Shown: positions 1-6,671, numbered from the stretch's first letter. The stretch: 18,235 bases of DNA from JABIEQ01 sp964516055 (GCA_964516055.1 CAZEYK010000017.1:1-18235); one strand, 5' to 3'. A program made the numbers and translations. Notes: generated by a model not told the origin, from the letters alone.

Positions 1-232
1 CTCCATCAACAGACAAAAGTGCTCCAAACAAACGAGCCTTAAACACTTTTGAATTATTCCAAATCAACAAATCCCCTTTTTGAAAATAATCCACAATATC
101 AAAAAATTGTTTATCCACGATAGTATGTTTTTCTCTATCAACCACAAGCAACCGAGAATGATCTCGTGGCTCCATCACCCGCTGCGCAATCCGCTCTGGC
201 GGCAAATGATAATCAAAATCCGAAGTTTTCAT
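1..232 (-). CDS. queA: QueA, N-terminal part (tRNA S-adenosylmethionine ribosyltransferase-isomerase), cut by window edge
   Basis: The first 77 codons are present; the rest lies to the left of the window. The reading frame starts MKTSDFDYHLPPERIAQ, continues with EPRDHSRLLVVDR, then GDLLIWNNSKVFKARLFG. These are the three hallmark N-terminal blocks of QueA (FDY.LP.elIAq, .pRd.SRLlv.d, GDllv.N.tkV..ARL.G). QueA transfers and isomerises the ribosyl group of S-adenosylmethionine onto preQ1 at tRNA position 34, making epoxyqueuosine in the cytosol. The ATG at 230-232 is chosen because the family begins exactly there. It lies 170 bases downstream of the malic enzyme gene on the same strand, across a structured intergenic stretch. 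I see no preQ1 riboswitch aptamer in that gap. Identity is confident; completeness of the gene cannot be judged. Confidence 0.9.
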   Translation of the reverse strand, partial: MKTSDFDYHLPPERIAQRVMEPRDHSRLLVVDREKHTIVDKQFFDIVDYFQKGDLLIWNNSKVFKARLFGALLSVDG

Positions 233-402
233 AAAATCTCAAATAAATAGCCAATAAAACCTGTTGCGATTTGGGGTCTGGGGTGTGCATTCTAGCCTCA
301 AATCACACCAATCATCAAATAAATAATCATAAAGCGATTTTGCACACCCCAGCGCTTTTGATTCTTTTGGCGACAAAAGAATACAGTAAAGTTAATAAAA
401 AG
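233..402. other. Structured intergenic region between malic enzyme and queA
   Basis: No ORF. It contains a perfect 11-bp inverted repeat, TGGGGTGTGCA at 279-289 and TGCACACCCCA at 341-351. A shorter nested repeat, AAAGCG at 331-336 with CGCTTT at 353-358, overlaps its right arm. Next to it is a perfect 9-bp hairpin with a GCGA (GNRA-type) tetraloop, arms 361-369 and 374-382. Neither structure is followed by a T-run on either strand, so they are not classical terminators. The arrangement resembles a non-autonomous repeat element or an RNA regulatory element; I cannot tell which from one copy. Confidence 0.6.
361..382. repeat. Perfect 9-bp hairpin with GCGA tetraloop
   Basis: ATTCTTTTG (361-369), GCGA loop (370-373), CAAAAGAAT (374-382). 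It lies about 20 bases downstream of the malic enzyme stop codon on the minus strand, where an mRNA 3' stem-loop would be expected, but has no U-tract. It could be an mRNA-stabilising or processing hairpin, or part of the repeat element described for the whole gap. Confidence 0.6.
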
Positions 403-1542
403 CTAATCTAATTTTCCTATTTCCTTCACCGCATCTGCAACAACCTGCACAACATGTTTATCAAGAGGACTTGGTATAATATTCTCAGCGTGAACATCTG
501 TCACATAATCAGCAAGTGCTCGTGCCACCGCAAGTTTCATATCATCAGTAACATTTGGAATACGCGCATCAAGAAGCCCACGAAAAATTCCAGGAAACGC
601 AAGCACATTATTCACCTGATTCGGAAAATCACTTCGCCCCGTAGCAACAACAGCAGCGCCAGCAGCCTTGGCAACGTCAGGCATAATTTCTGGCACAGGA
701 TTTGCCATCGCAATAATAATAGCACCGTCATGCATACTTTTTACCATATCGGCAGTCACCAAACCACCCTTACTCACACCAATAAATACATCCGCCCCAA
801 TAAACGCATCAGCCAATGATCCACAAATTCCTTTATTATTTAACTCAGCCAATAAATCTTCTTTTACATCCGTAAGATTATCTCGTCTATTACAAATCAA
901 TCCCTGTGAATCAACAAGAAGCACATCACCGACACCCGCTGCCAAAAGTAATTTTGTAATTGCAACACCAGCAGCACCAACACCACTCATCACCACACGG
1001 ATATCCTCAATATTTTTATCAACCACCTTCAATGCATTATATAACGCCGCTAACGCCACAATAGCCGTCCCATGTTGATCATCATGAAATACCGGAATAG
1101 ACAATGACTGCTGCAATCGTCTTTCAATTTCAAAACATCGTGGTGCAGAAATATCTTCCAAATTAATTCCCCCAAACATCGGAGAAATTCTTTCCACTGT
1201 TTCCACAATTTCATCCACATCCTGTGTAGTAAGTGCAATAGGAAACGCATCAACCCCAGCGAACTCTTTAAACAAAAGTGCTTTCCCTTCCATCACCGGC
1301 AGTGACGCTTCTGGACCAATATTTCCCAATCCCAACACAGCACTACCATCAGTAATCACCGCAACCATATTATGTTTACGCGTGTATTCATAAACCAAAT
1401 CTTTATTTTCAGCAATGGCTTTACACGGTTCAGCCACACCAGGGGTATAAGCTAAACTCAAATCTTCTGCAGTCTCCACCTTTACTCGAGAAATAATTTC
1501 AATTTTCCCTCCCCATTTTTTATGATAATCAATAGCATCCAT
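403..1542 (-). CDS. NAD(P)-dependent malic enzyme, short form
   Basis: A 379-residue cytosolic enzyme that oxidatively decarboxylates L-malate to pyruvate and CO2 with reduction of NAD(P). Visible motifs in order: YTPGVAEPC (32-40, substrate-binding tyrosine region), TDGSAVLGLGNIGP (64-77), EGKALLFK (85-92, likely catalytic lysine K87), EDISAPRCFEIE (129-140, metal-binding acids), FHDDQHGTA (152-160), the Rossmann loop GVGAAGVA (187-194), MANPVPEI (279-286) and GRSDFPNQVNNVLAFPGIFRG split around 302-322. The length matches the short bacterial form that lacks the phosphotransacetylase domain of MaeB. It starts 18 bases after the mltG stop, so it is probably co-transcribed with the wall operon. 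No Shine-Dalgarno sequence precedes the ATG. Cofactor preference cannot be read with confidence. In a reduced CPR genome the enzyme could supply pyruvate or NADPH; that is inference. Confidence 0.95.
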   Translation of the reverse strand: MDAIDYHKKWGGKIEIISRVKVETAEDLSLAYTPGVAEPCKAIAENKDLVYEYTRKHNMVAVITDGSAVLGLGNIGPEASLPVMEGKALLFKEFAGVDAFPIALTTQDVDEIVETVERISPMFGGINLEDISAPRCFEIERRLQQSLSIPVFHDDQHGTAIVALAALYNALKVVDKNIEDIRVVMSGVGAAGVAITKLLLAAGVGDVLLVDSQGLICNRRDNLTDVKEDLLAELNNKGICGSLADAFIGADVFIGVSKGGLVTADMVKSMHDGAIIIAMANPVPEIMPDVAKAAGAAVVATGRSDFPNQVNNVLAFPGIFRGLLDARIPNVTDDMKLAVARALADYVTDVHAENIIPSPLDKHVVQVVADAVKEIGKLD

Positions 1543-1560
1543 ACATTTTGATAAATAAAA

Positions 1561-2633
1561 TTAACGTAAATACTTTTCAACATTTCTATTATGTTCATCT
1601 AACGTTTTAGAAAAATGAACATCCCCCGTATCAAGCGTTGTCAAAAAATACCAATATGAATTTTTTTCTGGATAAATTGCCGCCATAATAGCATCCAAAC
1701 TTGGCATTGAAATTGGCCCTTTTGGCAACCCAGCATATTTATAGGTATTCCAAGGAGAATCAACATCTCGATCACGAGCATTCGTAAACACATCTCCTGT
1801 TAACCCCGTTATATAATGAATACTTGAATCTGCTTGAAGTGGCCATCCATTATCAAGCCGACGCCAAAATAAATCAGAAACAATTCTTCTATCCTCCGAA
1901 GAACGAACTTCTTTTTCTATCAAACTAGCAACCGTCAGTACTTCAAAAGGCGTCCTCCCCGCGGCAGCAATATCAGCATACATTTGATCAGTAAATTGAC
2001 TATCTCTATGATCAACTAATTTATGCACAATATCACCAAAACTCGCATCAGAAAAAATACGAAACGTATTGGGAGACAAATACCCTTCATAACTAATATT
2101 GGCAGGTTTACCCTGCAAAATAAATGCCTCTGAAAAAAAAGTACCCGCAACTGAATCACTCACCACAGCAGGCTCACCTAATACCTGAAATACTTCGTCC
2201 GTTGTTACAATTCCCTCTCGTTCAAAATAAGCGGCAACCTCCCGCAATGTCCATCCCGGTAACAACGTTATTTCTTTTTCGCTCCTTGTTTGTTTTTTTT
2301 CTTTTTCTTTNNNNNNNNNNCGCTCCTTGTTTTGGGCGCTGCCAACACATCAACAACACGCGCCAACGTAATCGGTGATTGTACACGAAAATCTCCTGCT
2401 TGAATTCGCCGATCAACACCACGCCAAGTAACATACACTTTAAAAATTGTCGCATTCTTAATCACTCTTTCTTCAGCAAGACGTACAGCTAATGATGAAA
2501 CAGTATCCCCCGCATTAACTGAAAAAGTCACTTCTTCAACATCCTGAGGTTCGCTCCAAAAAATTTCACCATGAACAAACCAACAAAAAAATACGATAAG
2601 GCAAGTGAGCACCAAGAGAAAATAAACTTTCAT
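1561..2633 (-). CDS. mltG: Endolytic murein transglycosylase MltG, frame broken by a 10-N assembly gap
   Basis: As given, the gene is in two frames: 2268-2633 (N-terminal part) and 1561-2265 (catalytic part), with 10 N at 2311-2320. The 12-mer cgctccttgttt occurs at 2280-2291 and again at 2321-2332. Removing one 41-base repeat unit joins the frames into 344 codons (343 residues), the normal size for MltG, with a smooth junction PKTRS-EKEITLLPGW. MltG cleaves nascent peptidoglycan strands at the membrane and sets glycan length. Residues 5-20 form a membrane anchor, followed by a LysM-like region (about 34-98). The YceG-like domain has GYLSPNTF (about 169-176) and the catalytic motif SLIEKE, with the likely catalytic glutamate at about 226 in the joined protein. 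PWNTYKYAGLPKGPI follows near 280. The start is 3 bases after the nucleotidyltransferase stop. I read it as an intact gene damaged by assembly, not a pseudogene. Confidence 0.9.
2292..2332. other. Assembly gap (10 N at 2311-2320) with duplicated flank inside mltG
   Basis: The N run is preceded by a poor T/C-rich stretch (2292-2310) and followed by a second copy of the 12-mer that ends at 2291. The repeat unit is 41 bases, not a multiple of three; deleting it restores the mltG frame. This fits two contig ends that overlap in reality but were scaffolded with a default-size gap. Confidence 0.85.
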
Positions 2634-2636
2634 AAA

Positions 2637-3341
2637 TTACAAAACAACTGAAGAAAAAACATCCGCATGCTCCCGAGCCCACGCCAAACGCTCTGGTACT
2701 CCAACATCTATCCACGGACTATCTGATAAATAAACATACAACTCCTTCATATGAGGAAACACATCATACTCAATACTAAACGCATCCTCATCAGGAAAAT
2801 ACGCCGTTGCTTGTGTGGTAAATAGATATACTCCCCCATTGATATACCCTTCAATCTGCTTACCTTCTTTTTCTTTAAACGATAACAAATGATGCGTTTC
2901 ATCATACGCAAGTGTGCCATAGGTTGACGCATCATCAACTTTTGTTCCCAAAATCAATCCATCAGAACCATGTCGCAACTGATTCACCATATCACCAAAA
3001 TTAACCGTACTCAAAACATCACCATTTAAAATTAACGTTGGCTCATCAAGGGTGTCAATATACGAAAATGCATTTTTAATTGCCCCACCCGTACCAAGTT
3101 TTTTTTCTTCAACAGCATAAACAATATCAAATCCCTTATAAGATGTTCCTACTTGTTTTTGTAACACATCAGACAAATGCCCCGCAGCCAAGACAACACG
3201 AGATACACCAAGAGGCCTAAGCATAGCAAGCTGCCAGTCCAACACAGTCCTTCCACCAATATCAAGCAAAATTTTTGGAACATGTTTGGTAATATCTCCA
3301 AGCCGAGTGGATAATCCCCCACAAACAATAACAACATTCAT
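2637..3341 (-). CDS. Sugar-1-phosphate nucleotidyltransferase (HddC/mannose-1-phosphate guanylyltransferase-like)
   Basis: A 234-residue cytosolic GT-A-fold nucleotidyltransferase that should activate a sugar-1-phosphate with an NTP to give an NDP-sugar and pyrophosphate. The start MNVVIVCGGLSTRLGD carries the nucleotide-binding signature (GGxxTRL, residues 8-14, with Ser at the position that is often Gly or Ala), then VPK (21-23), LGTGGAIKN (82-90), LNGD (105-108, metal-binding Asp) and a C-terminal WIDVGVPE near 212-219. The frame is open for 60 more codons upstream, but that extension is cysteine-rich, lies inside the PAP2 gene and matches no family start. The chosen ATG overlaps the PAP2 TGA as ATGA, typical of translational coupling. 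Closest by eye to HddC or small mannose-1-phosphate guanylyltransferases; an N-acetylmuramate-1-phosphate uridylyltransferase role is an alternative. The sugar and nucleotide are not determined. Confidence 0.85.
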   Translation of the reverse strand: MNVVIVCGGLSTRLGDITKHVPKILLDIGGRTVLDWQLAMLRPLGVSRVVLAAGHLSDVLQKQVGTSYKGFDIVYAVEEKKLGTGGAIKNAFSYIDTLDEPTLILNGDVLSTVNFGDMVNQLRHGSDGLILGTKVDDASTYGTLAYDETHHLLSFKEKEGKQIEGYINGGVYLFTTQATAYFPDEDAFSIEYDVFPHMKELYVYLSDSPWIDVGVPERLAWAREHADVFSSVVL

Positions 3342-3928
3342 ACAATATCTAATAACGAATTCAAATACACAAAAAATGATAACACATACGGACTCATAAT
3401 ATACACGACAAATACAAAAAAGAACAAGGCACTCACAATTCCCCCCACAATATCTCTCGGATAGTGTACCCCCACATAAATACGCGAAAAGGCAACCACC
3501 GATGCACACAAAAATGTACAAACAGTGATAAACGGAAACTCCGAAAAGAAAAAAGTTGAAAACAAGGCAAAAATAAATGCGACCGTTGTGTGATCAGAGG
3601 GAAAAGATTTCCAAGTACTCATGGGCGTCAACAATTGTGTTATTTTAGGAAACTCCACAATAGGACGCGGATGAGGAAACGCATAGGCAAACAACCAATT
3701 AACCGCTATCGCAAAAAATAGAGTAGTCAACAAAAGTACCAAAAACGAAAAAAATGAATTGTCCCCATCAGTAAATAAAATTAATGGAATAGATAAATAT
3801 ACCACCACGCTTCCCAATATAAAAATCAACCACATCGCACAAAAAATCATAAAAGAATCCAACACCCGATATTTTCCCGTCACCTGGTTTATAGCAAAAA
3901 ATATAGTGCGACTCCAAGAATATTTCAT
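3338..3928 (-). CDS. PAP2-family membrane phosphatase, probable undecaprenyl-diphosphatase
   Basis: A 196-residue multi-pass membrane protein with about five hydrophobic segments. The PAP2 signatures are visible: PHPRP (85-89, C1), FPSDHTTV (109-116, C2; catalytic His113) and SRIYVGVHYPRD (148-159, C3; Ser148, Arg149, His155, Asp159). The FPSDH form with SRxYxGVHYPxD is that of BcrC-type undecaprenyl-diphosphatases, which recycle the lipid carrier at the outer face of the membrane. The lysine expected seven residues before Arg88 (KX6RP) is replaced by Ala81. The gene starts 3 bases after the FemAB stop and its TGA overlaps the ATG of the nucleotidyltransferase. Lipid-carrier recycling fits the operon; a phosphatidylglycerophosphate or other lipid phosphatase role cannot be excluded. 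Confidence 0.85.
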   Translation of the reverse strand: MKYSWSRTIFFAINQVTGKYRVLDSFMIFCAMWLIFILGSVVVYLSIPLILFTDGDNSFFSFLVLLLTTLFFAIAVNWLFAYAFPHPRPIVEFPKITQLLTPMSTWKSFPSDHTTVAFIFALFSTFFFSEFPFITVCTFLCASVVAFSRIYVGVHYPRDIVGGIVSALFFFVFVVYIMSPYVLSFFVYLNSLLDIV

Positions 3929-3931
3929 ATA

Positions 3932-4915
3932 TTATTTTCGTAATGCGGAAACAAATTTGTATAATCGATACCAAACACCACTCAACATCACTTCAAACGC
4001 ATCAGCATAACAAGCCTGAAATCCGCCAAACCCCGCTTTAAATCGAGTTACCCCCGTCCACACATCATCCACATTCCAAGACAAATGATGAAAAGATGTT
4101 TGCGGTCGTGCCGGCGTAGACGGAGATATCCCCCAAAAATCATACGTCGCAAGACCCAACTGCTTTGCATGTTGAATTTGAACCCATTGGAGTAAATAAG
4201 GTGCCATCACATTTCTATGTTCATTACTCGACGCTCCATGTAAATAGACATACGATTGTGACCCATAAACACAAATATTTGAAGCAATAGGAACTCCCTC
4301 ATAATACGCAGTAAACTGTTCACACATATCCTGTGCCAACATTTTTTCATAATACGCTTTTTCGTGACTACGAAAATTATCTCTACTTGTTGTTTGTGTA
4401 TTCAAAACATAAAATACCTCTGCAGAAGGTTCCCGCCGAATTTCTACTCCTTTTTTTTCTGCCAATCGGATATTATACCGAGTCTTACTATGCATGTGGG
4501 CAAACAACTCATCTTGTGTCTGAGATAAATCAAGCAACAACGTATCCTTAGGCTGCCTATATGTTGTCATTTCAACATGCCAAGAATCCTGTGGTATAGC
4601 TCCCGACTCTATCGGTTCAAATCTCACAAAAACATATCCTTGTTTTTTCAACCACTGACACACAACAGCCAGATACTGTTTTTTCATAAAAACTCGTGGA
4701 AAATAAACAAACATTTTTCCTAACGCAAGCGAATAGACAAATCCTTGTCCTTGCCACACAAGGGTATCCTTATCAAAAAGCTGCATACGTAATGGCATAT
4801 TCCCCACAGAACGTTGAAACACCCCCCAATCCCAAGATTGCAAAAATTCCGCTTGATTAAGCGGTATAGATGATTTTTCCCATGATATTTTATCCGTACA
4901 AATAACAACCTTCAT
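3932..4915 (-). CDS. FemAB/FemX-family aminoacyl transferase (peptidoglycan cross-bridge)
   Basis: A 327-residue protein with the tandem GNAT-like fold of FemABX enzymes, which transfer an amino acid from aminoacyl-tRNA to the peptide stem of lipid II on the cytoplasmic side. The typical elements are WDWGVFQRS (28-36), the block with LLLDLSQTQDELFAHM leading into KTRYNIRLAEKKGV (127-157), SNICVYG and YVYLHGASS (212-230), APYLLQW (238-244), YDFWGIS (258-264) and FKAGFGG (292-298). FKxGFGG is the C-terminal signature. It is the first gene of a leftward operon with PAP2, nucleotidyltransferase and MltG. A sigma70-like promoter, TTCACA (4948-4953), 18-base spacer, TATGAT (4924-4929), puts the transcript start within a few bases of the ATG, so the mRNA may be leaderless. 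The amino acid transferred is not deducible. Confidence 0.9.
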   Translation of the reverse strand: MKVVICTDKISWEKSSIPLNQAEFLQSWDWGVFQRSVGNMPLRMQLFDKDTLVWQGQGFVYSLALGKMFVYFPRVFMKKQYLAVVCQWLKKQGYVFVRFEPIESGAIPQDSWHVEMTTYRQPKDTLLLDLSQTQDELFAHMHSKTRYNIRLAEKKGVEIRREPSAEVFYVLNTQTTSRDNFRSHEKAYYEKMLAQDMCEQFTAYYEGVPIASNICVYGSQSYVYLHGASSNEHRNVMAPYLLQWVQIQHAKQLGLATYDFWGISPSTPARPQTSFHHLSWNVDDVWTGVTRFKAGFGGFQACYADAFEVMLSGVWYRLYKFVSALRK

Positions 4916-4923
4916 ATATACCT

Positions 4924-4953
4924 ATCATAGCAAAAAAAAGGGGTCTTTGTGAA
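4924..4953 (-). promoter_or_regulatory. Promoter of the FemAB-PAP2-NTase-MltG operon
   Basis: On the minus strand TTCACA (4948-4953), 18-base spacer, TATGAT (4924-4929). Only 8 bases separate the -10 box from the ATG at 4915, so transcription should start about 1-4 bases before the start codon. Confidence 0.65.
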
Positions 4954-4970
4954 CCTACACACAAAAATAT

Positions 4971-4999
4971 TTGCTTATCGTAAATAATTTCGCTATAGT
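4971..4999 (+). promoter_or_regulatory. Promoter of nusB
   Basis: TTGCTT (4971-4976), 17-base spacer, TATAGT (4994-4999). Predicted start near 5006, leaving about a 19-base leader before the nusB ATG, with no Shine-Dalgarno sequence. It is divergent from the FemAB promoter. Confidence 0.75.
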
Positions 5000-5024
5000 A
5001 AGCGGTAGTTTTATACATATACTT

Positions 5025-5468
5025 ATGTCAAATCGTCATCTTGCAAGAACAATTGTCATGCAAATTCTCTATCAATGGGATTTTAAAGAAAAGCCTACTG
5101 CAGCCCTCCCTGCAATTATTGACCAAAATCTAGAAGAATTTGGGGTAGGACTTGATGAAAACAAAATATACGTACGGCAAACAGTAGAAGGCATCGTTGA
5201 ACATATAGACAATATAGACAACGTTATTGAAACATATGCAACAAACTGGCCAATAGGACAAATGTCAATTGTCGATAGAAATATTTTACGCATTGGCGTA
5301 TATGAACTTACTATCAACGAAAAAATTCCTGAAAAAGTAGCCATCAACGAAGCAATTGAAATTGCCAAAACCTATGGAGGAATAACAAGTGGAAAATTTG
5401 TTAATGGCATCCTAGGTGGAATATACAAAGACCTCCAACAAACACCTAACACAGACATCAGTTCATAA
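5025..5468 (+). CDS. nusB: NusB transcription antitermination factor
   Basis: A 147-residue all-helical RNA-binding protein that, with NusE (S10), binds boxA RNA and supports antitermination of rRNA operons. The family pattern is plain: SNRHLARTIVMQILYQWDF at the start (residues 2-20, R-x-x-A-R-x-x-x-MQxLYQ type), WPIGQMSIVDRNILRIGVYEL (about 74-94, split here) and PEKVAINEAIEIAKTYGG then SGKFVNGILGGI at the C-terminal end. The frame is open 18 codons further upstream, but that extension overlaps the promoter, so the ATG at 5025 is preferred. rnc follows 86 bases downstream on the same strand with no terminator between, so the two RNA-metabolism genes are probably co-transcribed. Confidence 0.95.
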   Translation: MSNRHLARTIVMQILYQWDFKEKPTAALPAIIDQNLEEFGVGLDENKIYVRQTVEGIVEHIDNIDNVIETYATNWPIGQMSIVDRNILRIGVYELTINEKIPEKVAINEAIEIAKTYGGITSGKFVNGILGGIYKDLQQTPNTDISS

Positions 5469-5518
5469 AAAACACAGACATCTTCTCCCTATAAACTACT
5501 TCAAAAAAAACTAATAGC

Positions 5519-5535
5519 AGCCTCTTGCTGAGGCT
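5519..5535 (+). other. Hairpin in the rnc leader
   Basis: AGCCTC (5519-5524), loop TTGCT (5525-5529), GAGGCT (5530-5535). No T-run follows, so it is not a terminator. It lies 19 bases before the rnc ATG. RNase III autoregulates by cleaving its own leader in some bacteria, so a processing or regulatory role is possible, but this stem is only 6 bp. Confidence 0.5.
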
Positions 5536-5554
5536 ATGAATCAAAGAGTATTCT

Positions 5555-6316
5555 ATGATAGACGAAATATACAAAGAAAAAAAATTTTCTACCCTCGAAA
5601 AAAAAATCGGGGTAAACTTTACCACGAAACAACACCTTGTCCAAGCACTCGTTCACAGATCATACCTCAATGAAAATAGAGAATTCCCACTTGCTCACAA
5701 CGAACGATTAGAATTTCTTGGTGATGCTGTTCTTGAATTAGTAGTAACAGAATTTTTGTTCGAACACTACCTCAATCCAGAAGGAGAACTTACCAACTGG
5801 CGAGCGGCTCTTGTGAATGCAAAAAATTGTTCTCTTGTTGCAAGAGAAATGAATATTGAACCGTACCTATTTCTTAGCCACGGAGAACAAAAAGATGCGG
5901 GTACAAAAGCCCGCGATTACATTCTCGCAAATGCAGTTGAAGCAATCATTGGTGCCATCTATATAGATCAAGGATGGGACATGTCAAAACAATTTATCAC
6001 CAGATGGGTCATTAGCAAACTTCCAGAAATTCTTGATCTCGGACTATGGATGGATCCAAAATCTCGCTTCCAAGAATCAGCACAAGAAATTGTTGGCGTA
6101 ACACCAACATATAAAGTGCTTCACGAAGACGGACCAGATCATGATAAACAATTCACTATTGCGGTATACCTTGGAAAAGAACAAGTTGCCAGAGGAGACG
6201 GCGGCAGCAAACAAGAAGCGCAAGTAGCGGCAGCAGAAGAAGCACTCAAGGTAAAAGGATGGAAAGGACCAAAAATAGAAATTCTCACACGCGAACCAAA
6301 CGATCCAATTGGGTAA
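5555..6316 (+). CDS. rnc: Ribonuclease III
   Basis: A 253-residue double-strand-specific endoribonuclease for rRNA and mRNA processing. The catalytic domain (about 10-160) contains the signature NERLEFLGDAV (49-59) with Glu50, Glu53 and Asp57 matching the E38/E41/D45 metal-binding positions of the E. coli enzyme, HRSYLNE (34-40) and the second motif ANAVEAIIGAIYID (125-138), where Glu129 matches E117. The residue matching E. coli D114 is Asn126. A C-terminal double-stranded-RNA-binding domain (about 168-235) shows DPKSRFQE, PTYKVLHEDGPDH and GGSKQEAQVAAAEEAL. A short tail follows. The start is taken at 5555; an upstream ATG at 5536 is in another frame. A terminator follows directly, so rnc ends the nusB-rnc unit. 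Confidence 0.95.
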   Translation: MIDEIYKEKKFSTLEKKIGVNFTTKQHLVQALVHRSYLNENREFPLAHNERLEFLGDAVLELVVTEFLFEHYLNPEGELTNWRAALVNAKNCSLVAREMNIEPYLFLSHGEQKDAGTKARDYILANAVEAIIGAIYIDQGWDMSKQFITRWVISKLPEILDLGLWMDPKSRFQESAQEIVGVTPTYKVLHEDGPDHDKQFTIAVYLGKEQVARGDGGSKQEAQVAAAEEALKVKGWKGPKIEILTREPNDPIG

Positions 6317-6317
6317 T

Positions 6318-6343
6318 AAAAAAATTCTCGTAAGAGAATTTTT
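6318..6343 (+). terminator. Rho-independent terminator after rnc
   Basis: Stem ATTCTC (6324-6329) with GAGAAT (6334-6339), loop GTAA, flanked by an A-run and a T-run that extend the pairing and supply the U-tract. It begins immediately after the rnc stop codon. Confidence 0.85.
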
Positions 6344-6384
6344 CCTATTGACCATCAGGGCTCTTTCTAGAATACACGATTCTC

Positions 6385-6413
6385 TTGATTTATTATTTAT
6401 CTCATGATATAGT
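6385..6413 (+). promoter_or_regulatory. Promoter of tRNA-Lys
   Basis: TTGATT (6385-6390), 17-base spacer, TATAGT (6408-6413). Predicted start near 6420, about 20 bases before the mature tRNA 5' end. Confidence 0.75.
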
Positions 6414-6440
6414 GTTCATCGCACAATCGCGATACATAAT

Positions 6441-6513
6441 GCCCTTGTAGCTCAGCTGGTAGAGCAGTTGCCTCTTAAGCAAACGGTCCCTGGTTCAAGC
6501 CCAGGCGGGGGCA
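6441..6513 (+). tRNA. tRNA-Lys (anticodon CTT)
   Basis: A 73-base cloverleaf ending at the discriminator A: acceptor GCCCTTG/CGGGGGC with two G-T pairs, D arm GCTC/GAGC, anticodon loop CTCTTAA with CTT at 6474-6476, T arm CCTGG TTCAAGC CCAGG. CCA is not encoded (the next bases are CAA). The top pair of the anticodon stem is a G27-A43 mismatch. It reads AAG codons. Confidence 0.95.
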
Positions 6514-6534
6514 CAAATCTTCATTTCGGTACGC

Positions 6535-6572
6535 TAGGCAAGCCAAAAATAGCTATATATAATAGGCTTGCC
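6535..6572 (+). promoter_or_regulatory. Inverted repeat enclosing a likely promoter for tRNA-Arg
   Basis: GGCAAGCC (6537-6544) and GGCTTGCC (6565-6572) form a perfect 8-bp inverted repeat around a 20-base AT-rich loop. The loop contains a consensus -10 box TATAAT (6558-6563); 17 bases upstream is a weak -35, TAGGCA (6535-6540). Predicted start near 6570, about 26 bases before tRNA-Arg. The two tRNAs may therefore be transcribed separately or together, and the dyad could be an operator or a processing stem. Confidence 0.5.
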
Positions 6573-6595
6573 CCGCGCAGCGAAGCGTGTAACGG

Positions 6596-6667
6596 GGTCC
6601 TGTAGTTTAATGGATAGAACAACGGTCTTCGGAACCGTTGGTGGGGGTTCGATTCCCTCCAGGACCA
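6596..6667 (+). tRNA. tRNA-Arg (anticodon TCG)
   Basis: A 72-base cloverleaf: acceptor GGTCCTG/CAGGACC, D arm GTTT/GAAC, anticodon stem ACGGT/ACCGT with loop CTTCGGA (TCG at 6629-6631), 4-base variable loop, T arm GGGGG TTCGATT CCCTC, discriminator A. CCA is not encoded. It reads CGA and, by wobble, CGG codons. Confidence 0.95.
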
Positions 6668-6671
6668 CAAT

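Noticed and set aside
233..402. preQ1 riboswitch upstream of queA
   Set aside because: No aptamer-like C-rich loop followed by an A-rich tail pairing back into it is visible before the queA start.
454..1078. Plus-strand ORFs of 121 and 136 codons over the malic enzyme gene
   Set aside because: Antisense shadows of a gene with all malic enzyme motifs.
3342..3521. 60-codon upstream extension of the nucleotidyltransferase frame
   Set aside because: It lies inside the PAP2 gene, is rich in Cys and aromatic residues, matches no nucleotidyltransferase N-terminus, and the internal ATG overlaps the PAP2 stop as ATGA and starts the conserved motif.
5490..5555. Independent promoter for rnc
   Set aside because: TATAAA and TATGAA words exist but neither has a -35 at acceptable spacing; co-transcription with nusB is simpler.
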